Shown here: piece after piece, positions 35,801-44,343 of the stretch
Layout of the letters: every line of letters begins with the position of its first letter
Numbering within the stretch: position 1 is the first letter of the stretch
The notes under the pieces: generated by a model
Told to the model about the DNA's origin: nothing
Databases searched by the model: none
What the model saw: only the letters and a program-made list of their open reading frames with translations
Position numbers and translations under genes: made by a program
NCBI GenBank assembly: GCA_031292035.1
Contig: JARLHX010000253.1
Span: forward strand, 1 to 54,978
DNA: 54,978 nucleotides
Direction: 5' to 3'
DNA from: Negativicutes bacterium
Lineage (GTDB): Bacteria; Bacillota_C; Negativicutes; Sporomusales_B; JARLHX01

Positions 35801-35846
35801 TTTGGAAGGAATTCTTATGATTTGAGCCGGAGAATGGGGGAGCTTT

Positions 35847-36644
35847 ATGTATACATTAACCGAGCTGGTACAGCCGAATACCCTTGAAGAGGCTTATCGC
35901 GCCTTGATGGCAAAAGGCAACAACACCCTCCTCGGCGGCTGCGCTTTTTTGCGCCTGACCAGCAAAAAAGTCGGGACAGGTATCGATCTGTCAACACTTG
36001 CGCTAGACGATATAAAAGAGCAGGACGGATATATCGAAATCGGGGCGATGGCCAGCTTTCGGGCGGTGGAGACCAGCCCTGTTTTGCAGCAATATTTTAC
36101 TGCGGTTCTCTCACAGGCGGTCGGTGGCGTTATAGGGGTCCAGTTTCGCCAGGTTGTCACCGTCGGGGCGACGGTCTTCGGGCGATACGGTTTTTCCGAC
36201 CTGATCACGCCGCTGCTGGTCTTGGATACCGAGGTGGAGTTATACAAGCAGGGGCGGATGACGCTTGCAGCTTTCTTGGACAGTCCCCGGAAGAAGGATA
36301 TTTTGACAAAGGTATGGATCAAGCAAGATCAAAGTAGGGCTGTGTACCGGAGTTTGCGCAATTCGGCCGGCGATTTCCCTATTCTCAATGTGGCTGTCGC
36401 GAGGCTGGCTGAACGGTGGCGGATCGCCGTGGGCGCCCGGCCCCTCCGGGCCAAACTCGCTACGAAGGCAGCGGCCTTGTTGTCGCAGGGCGCGCTAAAC
36501 ACCGCAGCCATCGCGCAGGCAGCTACACTGGCGGCGGAGGAGCTGTCGTTCGGTACCAACGCCAGGGGCTCGGCGGAGTATCGCCAGGCCCTGTGCCGGA
36601 CACTGGTCAAACGGGCTGTGACGGAGGTGCTGGAGTGCAAATAG
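35847..36644 (+). CDS. Xanthine-dehydrogenase-type FAD-binding subunit
   Basis: The 265-residue protein matches the FAD subunit (CoxM/XdhB type) of molybdenum hydroxylases, which passes electrons from the iron-sulphur subunit to NAD or another acceptor. The order is right: LTELVQPNTLEEAYRAL, a flavin loop (LLGGCAFLRL, diverged from GGGTDLL), a second flavin segment (VTVGATVFGRYGFSDLITPL) and a C-terminal domain. GGGGGAG precedes the ATG. It overlaps the next gene by 10 bases. The altered glycine motifs suggest a divergent branch, so the physiological electron acceptor is open. Confidence 0.85.
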   Translation: MYTLTELVQPNTLEEAYRALMAKGNNTLLGGCAFLRLTSKKVGTGIDLSTLALDDIKEQDGYIEIGAMASFRAVETSPVLQQYFTAVLSQAVGGVIGVQFRQVVTVGATVFGRYGFSDLITPLLVLDTEVELYKQGRMTLAAFLDSPRKKDILTKVWIKQDQSRAVYRSLRNSAGDFPILNVAVARLAERWRIAVGARPLRAKLATKAAALLSQGALNTAAIAQAATLAAEELSFGTNARGSAEYRQALCRTLVKRAVTEVLECK

Positions 36645-37084
36645 AAATCATCCTCAATCAGAAAAAGGTTGTCCTGACGGTCGGGGCGGAGGACTGTTTG
36701 GCTGATGCCCTCAGGGCTCATGGCAGCATGAGCATTCGTAAAGGCTGTAATACGGCCTGCTGCGGTCTTTGCACCGTCTGGATCGAGGGTAAGCCGGTGC
36801 TATCGTGCGTTGTTCCGGCTTTTCGGGCTGAAGGCAAACAGATTACTACCATCGAAGGAGTTCCGGCCGATGCCGAGGCCTTTGCCCGGGTGCTGGTGGC
36901 TGAAGGGGCTGAGCAATGCGGCTTTTGCAGTCCGGGATTCATTATGACGGTACTGGCCATGAAAAACGAACTGGAAAATCCGACAGAAGAGGATATCATT
37001 CATTATCTGACAGGCAATCTGTGCCGGTGTACCGGGTATATGGGTCAGCTGCGGGCAATCAAGAACTATCTGGGGGTAAAATAA
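36635..37084 (+). CDS. Xanthine-dehydrogenase-type [2Fe-2S] subunit
   Basis: The 149-residue protein has the two [2Fe-2S] domains of molybdenum hydroxylases. The plant-type N-domain ligands lie in GCNTACCGLC and VLSC; the usual glycine after the first spacer is replaced by alanine. The helical C-domain ligands are QCGFCSPGF and NLCRCTGY. It relays electrons from the Mo site to FAD. The GTG at 36635 is fixed by GGAGG seven bases upstream, inside the end of the FAD-subunit gene. Its stop overlaps the next start (TAATG), showing tight coupling of the three subunits. Confidence 0.93.
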   Translation: MQIEIILNQKKVVLTVGAEDCLADALRAHGSMSIRKGCNTACCGLCTVWIEGKPVLSCVVPAFRAEGKQITTIEGVPADAEAFARVLVAEGAEQCGFCSPGFIMTVLAMKNELENPTEEDIIHYLTGNLCRCTGYMGQLRAIKNYLGVK

Positions 37085-39390
37085 TGAGGATTGTTGGAAC
37101 CGGAGTGCCCAAGCTTGACGGCATGATGATCGCGACAGGAAAGCCGGTATATACCGACGATTTGGCCCCGGCCCAAGCTTTGGTGATCAAGATTCTTCGC
37201 AGCCCCCATGCCTTTGCCCGCATCAAGTCGATCGACACGGCGAGGGCGGCGAAGCTCGATGGGGTGGAGTGCATTTTCACCTATAAGGATGTCCCCAAAA
37301 CAAGATTTACGCTGGCCGGGCAGTCCTATCCCGAACCATCACCCTACGACCGGCTGATTCTGGATGAGATTGTCCGCTATGTGGGCGACGAAGTGGCCAT
37401 TGTGGCCGCGATGGACGAGGCGACCGCAGTTCGGGCGATGAACCTGATTCAGGTAGAATATGATGTCTGGGAACCGGTGCTCGATTTTGAGACAGCGTCG
37501 GAGCATCCATCTACCGTCCATCCCGAGGACGATCTTCACTGCAATTATGATATCGGTATGCAGAAAGAACGAAATATTGTTTCATTGCAGAAGGTGGAAG
37601 CAGGCAAGGTCGAGGAGGAACTGGAAAAGTGCCCTGTCGTTGTGGAAGAAACCTGTTATACTCAGGCTCAGGCCCATGCCATGATGGAGACTTACCGGGC
37701 CTTTAGCTATCTTGACCACAACGCCAGGCTGGTGGTGGTGAGTTCCACCCAGATCCCCTTTCATGTCCGGCGGCAGCTGGCACTGGCCCTTGGCATCCCG
37801 GCAAGTAAGGTCAGGGTCATTAAACCGCGGATTGGCGGCGGGTTTGGCGGCAAGCAAACCGCGGCGGTGGAAATTTTCACGGCGCTGGTGACCTGGAAAA
37901 CCGGCAAACCGGCTAAGATTGTGTATGATCGCCAAGAGACCTTTTGCTGTACGACAACCCGCCACGCCATGCGAATCAAGGTCAGGCTTGGTGCCGACAG
38001 GGACGGCTTCATCCGGGCCATCGACATTCAGGCCCTATCCGATACCGGGGCCTATGGTGAGCACGCCCCAACAGTGTGCGCGGTGACCGGCGCCAAGACC
38101 CTCCCCCTGTACAATAAGACGCGGGCCGTCCGCTTCACAGGCAAGGTAGTCTACACCAATAAAGTGCCGGCAGGAGCGCTGCGGGGCTATGGGGCGACCC
38201 AGGGGACCTTTGCTCTCGAAACAGCGGTCAACAAACTGGCCGAAAAGCTGGCGATGGACCCGGCGGAACTCCGGCTCAAGAATCTGATTCAGGCTGGCGA
38301 AACCTGCCTGACCCATGCCGACAGTTTGCTGGGAAGCTCTTGTCTGCCCAGATGCATCGAAATAGGCCGGGAACTGATCGGCTGGCAGGAAAAATACACG
38401 CCGCGCGCTGTGGGCAACAACAAAGTCCGCGCCGTTGGCATGGCGGTGACCATGCAGGGGTCGGGAATCGCCGGAGTCGATACTGCGTCAGCGGAAATCA
38501 GGCTGAATGATGACGGCAACTATACCCTGCTCATCGGTTCGACCGATATGGGGACAGGCAGCGACACCATTCTGGCCCAAATGGCGGCCGAAGTGCTGGC
38601 GACTTCCCTGGAAAACATCATCGTCCATGCTGCCGATACCGATATTTCGCCGTATGATCCGGGGTCATATGCGTCAAGCACCACCTATGTCACCGGTATG
38701 GCGGTGGTGCTGGCGGCCGAAGATCTGAAACGGCAGATTATTGAGGCTGGCGGGGCTGAACTTGCCGCGACGGCCGGTGAAGTAGAATTCGATGGGCAAG
38801 CGGTGCGGAAGGCCGCTGGCGATCAGGCCGTCAGTCTGAAAAAACTGGCCGAGCGAGCGGTAGTCGGGCCAGGCCGGCGGCAACTAGTCGGTAACGCCAC
38901 ATACGGCAGTCCCGAGTCGCCGCCCCCCTTTGTGGCCGGCTTTGCCGAGGTGGAAGTGGATACAGAAACCGGTAAGGTCGACCTGATCGAATATGTGGCG
39001 GTGGTGGACTGCGGCACGGTAATCAACCCCAAGCTGGCGCGCATTCAGACCGAAGGCGGTATAGCCCAGGGCATTGGCATGGCGCTGTACGAAGAGGTGC
39101 GTTTTGACGGGCAGGGGGGGCTGACGACCGATTCCTTTCTGCAGTATAAAATCCCCTGCCGCAAAGATGTTGGGAAGATCACAGTGGCGTTTGCGGAAAG
39201 TTTTGAACCGACGGGGCCTTTTGGGGCAAAATCGATTGGTGAAGTGGTCATCAACACTCCGGCACCGGCCATTGCCCATGCGGTCTATAATGCGACCGGC
39301 GTGAGGGTGACCCGGCTTCCCATCACCCCGGAGAAGGTATTTACAGGGATGCACAGCAGCCAGGCAAATACAGCAAAAAGTGGAGAGTGA
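37084..39390 (+). CDS. Xanthine-dehydrogenase-type molybdopterin-binding catalytic subunit
   Basis: The 768-residue protein is the molybdenum hydroxylase large subunit that hydroxylates purines or other N-heterocycles or aldehydes. Visible sites are KPRIGGGFGGKQ, the arginine segment ALRGYGATQ (the position of the purine-orienting Arg in xanthine dehydrogenases), GSTDMGTGSDT, and the catalytic glutamate in GPFGAKSIGEVV near residue 720. The ATG at 37084 overlaps the previous stop. Purine substrate is inferred from the riboswitch and the NCS2 permease at 39395. No XdhC/MocA-type maturation factor lies in the window. Confidence 0.93.
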   Translation: MRIVGTGVPKLDGMMIATGKPVYTDDLAPAQALVIKILRSPHAFARIKSIDTARAAKLDGVECIFTYKDVPKTRFTLAGQSYPEPSPYDRLILDEIVRYVGDEVAIVAAMDEATAVRAMNLIQVEYDVWEPVLDFETASEHPSTVHPEDDLHCNYDIGMQKERNIVSLQKVEAGKVEEELEKCPVVVEETCYTQAQAHAMMETYRAFSYLDHNARLVVVSSTQIPFHVRRQLALALGIPASKVRVIKPRIGGGFGGKQTAAVEIFTALVTWKTGKPAKIVYDRQETFCCTTTRHAMRIKVRLGADRDGFIRAIDIQALSDTGAYGEHAPTVCAVTGAKTLPLYNKTRAVRFTGKVVYTNKVPAGALRGYGATQGTFALETAVNKLAEKLAMDPAELRLKNLIQAGETCLTHADSLLGSSCLPRCIEIGRELIGWQEKYTPRAVGNNKVRAVGMAVTMQGSGIAGVDTASAEIRLNDDGNYTLLIGSTDMGTGSDTILAQMAAEVLATSLENIIVHAADTDISPYDPGSYASSTTYVTGMAVVLAAEDLKRQIIEAGGAELAATAGEVEFDGQAVRKAAGDQAVSLKKLAERAVVGPGRRQLVGNATYGSPESPPPFVAGFAEVEVDTETGKVDLIEYVAVVDCGTVINPKLARIQTEGGIAQGIGMALYEEVRFDGQGGLTTDSFLQYKIPCRKDVGKITVAFAESFEPTGPFGAKSIGEVVINTPAPAIAHAVYNATGVRVTRLPITPEKVFTGMHSSQANTAKSGE

Positions 39391-39394
39391 ACCG

Positions 39395-40708
39395 ATGCAA
39401 GAAAAAAATAAGACCCACCTAGTTGATGAAATTCTGCCGAAGGGGCAGCTATTCGCCTATGGCCTGCAGCATGTTATGGCCATGTACGCTGGCTGTGTGG
39501 CTGTGCCGCTGATTATTGCCAATGCTATAGGCCTGCCGAAGGAGCAGCTAATTTACCTGATTAATGCCGACCTGTTCACTGTCGGGATCGCCACCATCAT
39601 ACAATCCCTGGGCCTGTTCAATATGGGGGTACGGCTGCCGGTTGTCCAAGGGGTGTCGTTTGCTGCAGTCATGCCTATGTTGTTGATTGGCAAAAATTTT
39701 GGCATTCAGGGCATATTCGGTTCGACCATCGTCGCCGGCGTGATCGCCTACCTGATCAGTCCTTATTTTAGCCGTTTGATCCGTTACTTCCCGCCTGTAG
39801 TCACTGGTACCATTATTACCATGATCGGCGTTTCGCTGCTGCCGGTCGGGGTGCGCTGGGCAGCCGGCGGAGTACCGACCGCGCCCACTTTCGCCAGCAT
39901 GTCCAATATTCTGTTGGCTTTTGCGGTACTTGTACTGACTATTGTCTTTTATCGAGTCCTGCGCGGTTTCTGGAGCAATATCGCAGTACTGCTCGGGTTG
40001 CTTGTCGGCACCTTTTTGGCCCTGTGTCTGGGGATGACAAATTTCGCCCAGGTGTCCACCGCCGCATGGCTGGGCATTCCTACGCCCTTCGCCTTTGGTT
40101 TGCCGACCTTTGATTTATTGTCGATTATCACCCTGACTCTGGCAATGCTGGTCATTATGACTGAAACCACCGGCGACATCATCGCCGTTGGTGAAATCGT
40201 CGGCAAGCCGGTGACCCAGCCTGATTTGGTTCGGGGATTGCGGGCTGACGGGTTCGCCACCATGCTGGGCGGGATCATGAATACCTTCCCCTATTCGGCC
40301 TTCGCCCAGAATGTCGGCCTGGTAAGCCTGACTGGCGTCAAAAGCCGGTTTGTGGTGGTAACCGCCGGCGTGATCCTGATGGTTCTCGGACTATTTCCCA
40401 AGGCGGCGGCTATCGTGGCAGCCATTCCCAACCCGGTTCTGGGCGGTGCCGGCATCGCCATGTTTGGGATGGTGGCTGCCAGCGGCATCCGAGCGCTGAG
40501 CAAGGTCAATTTTGAGGGCAACAGCAACGCAATGATTGTGGCCATCAGCCTAGGTGTAGGTTTGATTCCCCTGGCGGTACCGACCTTTTATCACAACTTT
40601 CCCGGTTGGGCGCAGATGATCCTAAATAGCGGCATCACCATCGGCAGCCTGGTGGCAGTGGTGATGAATTTCTGTTTTAATGAAGTCGGCGCTCGGAAAG
40701 GAAAGTAG
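39395..40708 (+). CDS. NCS2-family purine permease (xanthine/uric acid type)
   Basis: The 437-residue protein has about 14 hydrophobic helices and NCS2 landmarks: FAYGLQHVMAMYAGCVAVPL, VQGVSFAAVMPM, and the binding segment TETTGDIIAVGEIVGKPV followed by NTFPYSAFAQNVGLVSLTGV. The glutamate in TETTGD and the asparagine in FAQNVG mark the xanthine/urate branch rather than uracil carriers, by family knowledge. The ATG at 39395 follows GGAG at nine bases; GTG 39380 is an alternative and would overlap the large-subunit gene. It imports the substrate of the enzyme encoded just upstream. Confidence 0.92.
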   Translation: MQEKNKTHLVDEILPKGQLFAYGLQHVMAMYAGCVAVPLIIANAIGLPKEQLIYLINADLFTVGIATIIQSLGLFNMGVRLPVVQGVSFAAVMPMLLIGKNFGIQGIFGSTIVAGVIAYLISPYFSRLIRYFPPVVTGTIITMIGVSLLPVGVRWAAGGVPTAPTFASMSNILLAFAVLVLTIVFYRVLRGFWSNIAVLLGLLVGTFLALCLGMTNFAQVSTAAWLGIPTPFAFGLPTFDLLSIITLTLAMLVIMTETTGDIIAVGEIVGKPVTQPDLVRGLRADGFATMLGGIMNTFPYSAFAQNVGLVSLTGVKSRFVVVTAGVILMVLGLFPKAAAIVAAIPNPVLGGAGIAMFGMVAASGIRALSKVNFEGNSNAMIVAISLGVGLIPLAVPTFYHNFPGWAQMILNSGITIGSLVAVVMNFCFNEVGARKGK

Positions 40709-40816
40709 GCGCTAAACCATCGATTTTCTTTCATGGAAGCAGGGGATTTCCTCTTTGCGACGAAAAAAGTAATATTATGTCGTTTTGCGCAAGAAATAGG
40801 TTGGAGGAGCCGATTG

Positions 40817-42076
40817 ATGAGTATAGCATCTGATGTCAAGCCTCAGGTTGTCATTGTCGGAGCGGGGTTTGGCGGTGTTCAGGCCGCCCAAGCATTGGTT
40901 AAGGCCGACGTCCAGATAACTATCATCGACAAACATAATTATCATTTATTCCCGCCGCTCTTATACCAGGTAGCTACCGCCGGACTGTCGGAAAAAGATA
41001 TCGTCTGTCCGGTGCGGTCTATCTTCCGGGAACAGAAGAACGTAGAATTTTGTATGGATGAATTTGTCGATGTCGATTTCGCCAATAAACGGGCCATCAC
41101 CAAATCGCGACAGGTCGCCTTTGACTATTTGCTGATCGCCACCGGCAGCACGAGTAATTTTTTCGGCCTGCAGACTCTGTCGGAGCATGCTTTTGCGATG
41201 AAATCGCTGAGTGAGGCGGTGTCCATCCGCAATCATATTATCCAGATGTTCGAACTGGCGGCATATGAACAAGATCAAGACAAGCGCCGGGCACTCCTCA
41301 CATTTGTCGTTGTCGGCGGCGGTCCGACAGGCGTCGAATCGGCCGGGGCTTTGTCCGAACTGATTTACTTTGTTCTGACCAAGGAATATCACCATCTTAA
41401 TTTTAAAGAAGTGCGGATCGTGCTAGTCGAAGCGTCAGACACGTTGTTGCCGGTCATGCCGCCTGATCTACAGGAGGCGACAATCAAAACCCTGAGCCAG
41501 AAGAAGGTTGAGGTTCGCCTGCTGGTCCAGGTCAGTGATTATGACGGCACTGCCCTCTCCCTCAAAGGTGGGGAAATTATCCCGACGAGGACCGTCATCT
41601 GGGCGGCGGGCGTCCGGGCCCACGACCAGCTGGACAAGTTGGGGGTGGAGCAGGACCGGGGACACCGGGTCATGGTTAACGACTACCTGCAGCTTTCTCG
41701 TGATCCGGCGGTTTTCGTCATAGGGGACGCAGCCCATTTCAAACAAGACGGCGTCCCGTTGCCGATGGTTGCGCCGGTGGCGGTCCAACAAGCTGTTGTT
41801 GCCGCTGACAATATTCTCAACTTAATTCATGAGCGGCCGCTACGGAAATTTGTTTATAAGCCGCTGGGCGATGTGGCCACCATCGGGCGCAACGCGGCGG
41901 TTGTTCATATTGGCCGCTTTAAGGCGAAGGGGTTTATTGCCTGGGTGATCTGGTCGGTCGTCCATATTATGCGCTTGGTGCGGTTCCGTAACCGAACGGT
42001 GGTTTTTATGAAATGGATGTGGGAATACCTGACCTATGACCGGATTGAGCATGCGATCAGCCGGGATGATGAATAA
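40817..42076 (+). CDS. Type II NADH dehydrogenase (NDH-2)
   Basis: The 419-residue flavoprotein oxidises NADH and reduces quinone without pumping ions. It has an N-terminal FAD-binding motif (VVIVGAGFGGVQAAQALVK), the NADH-binding motif (FVVVGGGPTGVESAGALSEL) near residue 165, the quinone-side AVQQAVVAADNI segment, and a C-terminal amphipathic tail (FMKWMWEYLTYDR) for membrane attachment. ATG 40817 follows GGAGGAG at seven bases; an in-frame start at 40733 lacks a good site. It is a single-gene unit 108 bp after the purine permease, ended by the palindromic terminator at 42077. It may reoxidise NADH made by the xanthine dehydrogenase, but that is inference. Confidence 0.93.
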   Translation: MSIASDVKPQVVIVGAGFGGVQAAQALVKADVQITIIDKHNYHLFPPLLYQVATAGLSEKDIVCPVRSIFREQKNVEFCMDEFVDVDFANKRAITKSRQVAFDYLLIATGSTSNFFGLQTLSEHAFAMKSLSEAVSIRNHIIQMFELAAYEQDQDKRRALLTFVVVGGGPTGVESAGALSELIYFVLTKEYHHLNFKEVRIVLVEASDTLLPVMPPDLQEATIKTLSQKKVEVRLLVQVSDYDGTALSLKGGEIIPTRTVIWAAGVRAHDQLDKLGVEQDRGHRVMVNDYLQLSRDPAVFVIGDAAHFKQDGVPLPMVAPVAVQQAVVAADNILNLIHERPLRKFVYKPLGDVATIGRNAAVVHIGRFKAKGFIAWVIWSVVHIMRLVRFRNRTVVFMKWMWEYLTYDRIEHAISRDDE

Positions 42077-42108
42077 AAAAGACCTCGCGAATATTCGCGA
42101 GGTCTTTT
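42077..42108. terminator. Symmetrical bidirectional terminator between NDH-2 and bioB genes
   Basis: The 32 bases are a perfect palindrome with core GACCTCGCGA and A/T ends, so the hairpin has A-rich and T-rich flanks in both directions and can stop both converging units. Confidence 0.9.
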
Positions 42109-42133
42109 ATTTCAGGGGTAGGCCCGACTTGGT

Positions 42134-43129
42134 CTATTGTGCTTTTGGGCACAGGGGCTTGAGACCGAGGCCGGTTACGGTGGACAGATCGCTGGCCGCA
42201 CCGCGCCCGGTGGTGGTCAGGTAGTTGCCGATCAGCATGCCGTTTACGCCAGACAAAAAGCCCAGCGGCACCAGTTCGCCGAGGCCGTGTTCGCGGCCGC
42301 CGGCATAGCGGATAATTTTGGTGGGAAGAATGAGGCGGAAAAGGGCGAAGGTTTGGAGGATTTCCATTGGCTTCAGCCGGGGTTGGCCTTCCAGGGCGGT
42401 GCCGGCCACCGGATTAAGGACGTTGACAGGAATGGAGTCGACATCCAGTTCTTTCAGGGCGAAAGCCAGTTCCATCCGTTGCCGCCAGGTCTCACCCATG
42501 CCGATAATGCCGCCTGAGCATACCTGGAGTCCTGCGGCCTTGATCCGCTTGATGGTCTGAATCCGGTCCTGGTAGGAGTGTGTGCTGCAGATGTTCGAGA
42601 AGAAGCTTTCGCTGGCTTCCAGGTTGTGGTGGTAACGGGTGATGCCGGCGGCTTTCAGCGACGCTACATGCTCTTCAGTCAAAAGACCCAGCGAGCAGCA
42701 GCGGTTCAGCGCGGTTTCGCGGCCGATTCTTTCAATGGCGGCGGTAATGCGGGCGAAATCGGTGTCGCCCTCCATTCCGCAGCCGGCAGTGACGATGCAG
42801 AATCGGTAGGCCCCGGCGCTCTCAGCCTTTTTCGCGGCCTCGATGATCGCGTCTTCGCTCATCAATGGGTAAACGTCCAGTTGGACCTCGTGATGGGCCG
42901 ACTGGGCGCAAAATTTACAGTCCTCCGAGCAGTTTCCCGAACGGGCGTTGACGATTTGGCAGGTGTCAACATAGTCACCGGTAAAGGTCTGGCGGACCTT
43001 GTTGGCAACACCCAGCAGAATGGGGATGTCGGCATCCTCGATGGCAGTGAGGGCCAGGGCTTCATCAAATGTGACGCTTTCGCCGGCAAGAATCTTTTTG
43101 CCTACGGAAAAAATCAGATCATAACTCAT
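42134..43129 (-). CDS. bioB: Biotin synthase paralogue 2 (radical SAM)
   Basis: Biotin synthase inserts sulphur into dethiobiotin using a radical SAM cluster and an auxiliary cluster. This 331-residue copy has the radical SAM cysteines C67, C71 and C74 (CSEDCKFCAQS), the auxiliary-cluster cysteine at C111 (YRFCIVTAG), then RCCSLG and QVCSGGIIGMGE, and the arginine segment IRYAGGRE. It also has C57 (VDTCQIVNA), absent from E. coli BioB. GGAGG lies before the ATG. It is second in a two-gene unit behind two BirA sites, 29 bp after its paralogue. All classical ligands are present, so it is the likelier standard biotin synthase of the pair. Confidence 0.93.
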   Translation of the reverse strand: MSYDLIFSVGKKILAGESVTFDEALALTAIEDADIPILLGVANKVRQTFTGDYVDTCQIVNARSGNCSEDCKFCAQSAHHEVQLDVYPLMSEDAIIEAAKKAESAGAYRFCIVTAGCGMEGDTDFARITAAIERIGRETALNRCCSLGLLTEEHVASLKAAGITRYHHNLEASESFFSNICSTHSYQDRIQTIKRIKAAGLQVCSGGIIGMGETWRQRMELAFALKELDVDSIPVNVLNPVAGTALEGQPRLKPMEILQTFALFRLILPTKIIRYAGGREHGLGELVPLGFLSGVNGMLIGNYLTTTGRGAASDLSTVTGLGLKPLCPKAQ

Positions 43130-43158
43130 AAAAATCCTCCGTTTTATGTAGGGTGATA

Positions 43159-44139
43159 TTAAAGCGGACGCAGCCCGGCGTCCTGGACCATCCGGAAATC
43201 GGCGGCGGCATCGCGGCCGCCAAAGGTCAGGTAGTTGCCGATAATCAGGCCGTTGGCCCCGGCCAGCATCAACCCGCCCTGCATGTCGCGGAGATTGATC
43301 TCCCGACCGCCTGCCGGGCGAATGATTTTATCTGGCAGGATGAGGCGGAAAATAGCAAAAGTCTGGATGATCTCCAGCGGCGGCAGAGGCGAGTGTCCTT
43401 CAAAGACGGTGCCTTTGATGGGGTTTAGAATGTTGATTGGTATTGATATCGGATCGATGTCGCGCAGAGCAAAGGCCATGTCCAACCGGTCCTGCCAGGT
43501 TTCGCCCAGTCCGATGATTCCGCCGGTGCACAGTTCCATCCCGGCGGCCTTGGCAGCGGCGACCGTCCCCAGACGTTCGGCATAGGAATGGGTGGTGCAG
43601 ACGCTTGGGTAATATCGTTGGCTGGTCTCCAGGTTGTGGGCATAGCGCTTGACGCCGGCGGCGGCCAAGGCCTCGGCCTGGACTGGTGTGATGGTGCCGA
43701 GGTTGGCGCAGACCTTCAGGCCGGTCTCGGCGATAATCGTCTCGATGGCGGTCAAAATAGCGGTAAAGTCAGGGTCGTGCTCCATCCCTTTGCCACTGGT
43801 AACCACGCTGATTCGTTTGGCCCCTTCGGCTTGCGCCTTGCGGGCGGCGGCGACCATTTGGCCAGAGTCGAGTAACGGATAGACCGGGGAGGCTGTCGTG
43901 TGGTATACCGACTGGGCGCAGAATTTGCAGTCCTCCGAACAGCGGCCGGAGCGGGCGTTGACGAGGCCGCACATATCGACACCTTCGCCGGCGAAGTGAT
44001 GTCTGACTTTATTGGCGTAAGCCGCCAGCAGAGGAATGTCAGGCCGGGCCACCTGGCTGAGAGCCAGGGCGTCATCGGCAGTAAGACGATAGCCGGCTAA
44101 GACCTTTTCTCCCAGAGTAACGATGTGGTGCGCGTTCAC
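43159..44139 (-). CDS. bioB: Biotin synthase paralogue 1 (radical SAM), one auxiliary-cluster Cys replaced
   Basis: This 326-residue copy aligns without gaps at its N-terminus with the downstream paralogue, down to C57, C67, C71 and C74. At position 111 it has serine (AKRISVVTSG) where the paralogue and E. coli BioB have a cysteine ligand of the auxiliary cluster. The other ligands are kept (KVCANLG, LCTGGIIGLGE, IRPAGGRE). The GTG at 44139 is chosen because GGAGG lies eight bases upstream; an in-frame TTG at 44154 overlaps that site. The nearest BirA box is 17 bp upstream, so repression by BirA is likely. It may be a variant biotin synthase with another auxiliary cluster. Confidence 0.9.
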   Translation of the reverse strand: MNAHHIVTLGEKVLAGYRLTADDALALSQVARPDIPLLAAYANKVRHHFAGEGVDMCGLVNARSGRCSEDCKFCAQSVYHTTASPVYPLLDSGQMVAAARKAQAEGAKRISVVTSGKGMEHDPDFTAILTAIETIIAETGLKVCANLGTITPVQAEALAAAGVKRYAHNLETSQRYYPSVCTTHSYAERLGTVAAAKAAGMELCTGGIIGLGETWQDRLDMAFALRDIDPISIPINILNPIKGTVFEGHSPLPPLEIIQTFAIFRLILPDKIIRPAGGREINLRDMQGGLMLAGANGLIIGNYLTFGGRDAAADFRMVQDAGLRPL

Positions 44140-44155
44140 AAGAGTTTCCTCCAAA

Positions 44156-44185
44156 CGTTAACATGATGTTGATGGTTGGTTAACA
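44156..44185 (-). promoter_or_regulatory. BirA (biotin repressor) operator, promoter-proximal copy
   Basis: CGTTAACA (44156-44163) and GGTTAACA (44178-44185) hold two GTTAAC cores 16 bases apart, the spacing of bacterial BirA sites. One arm differs by a base from perfect symmetry. It ends just before the ribosome binding site of the first bioB gene. Confidence 0.8.
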
Positions 44186-44200
44186 ATGATAACAAAAGAG

Positions 44201-44230
44201 TGTTAACCTAAAAAATGTTTAAGGTTAACA
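44201..44230 (-). promoter_or_regulatory. BirA (biotin repressor) operator, distal copy, perfect
   Basis: TGTTAACC (44201-44208) and GGTTAACA (44223-44230) are perfect 8-bp inverse copies around 14 bp, an ideal BirA operator. It lies 45 bp from the first copy, centre to centre. Confidence 0.9.
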
Positions 44231-44343
44231 ACGCCATTATACTATGCCGCCTGGGAATTGTAAACAGGTCTTGAGCCTAGCGCGGGAGGAGGATCTTTGT
44301 CGGCGGGTGTCGGTCAATGCAAAAAGGTTGAAGGCTGTTTTGG

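Noticed and set aside
42137..43875. Several plus-strand open frames opposite the two bioB genes.
   Set aside because: They are antisense reading frames of GC-rich bioB codons; the minus strand carries clear motifs and ribosome sites.
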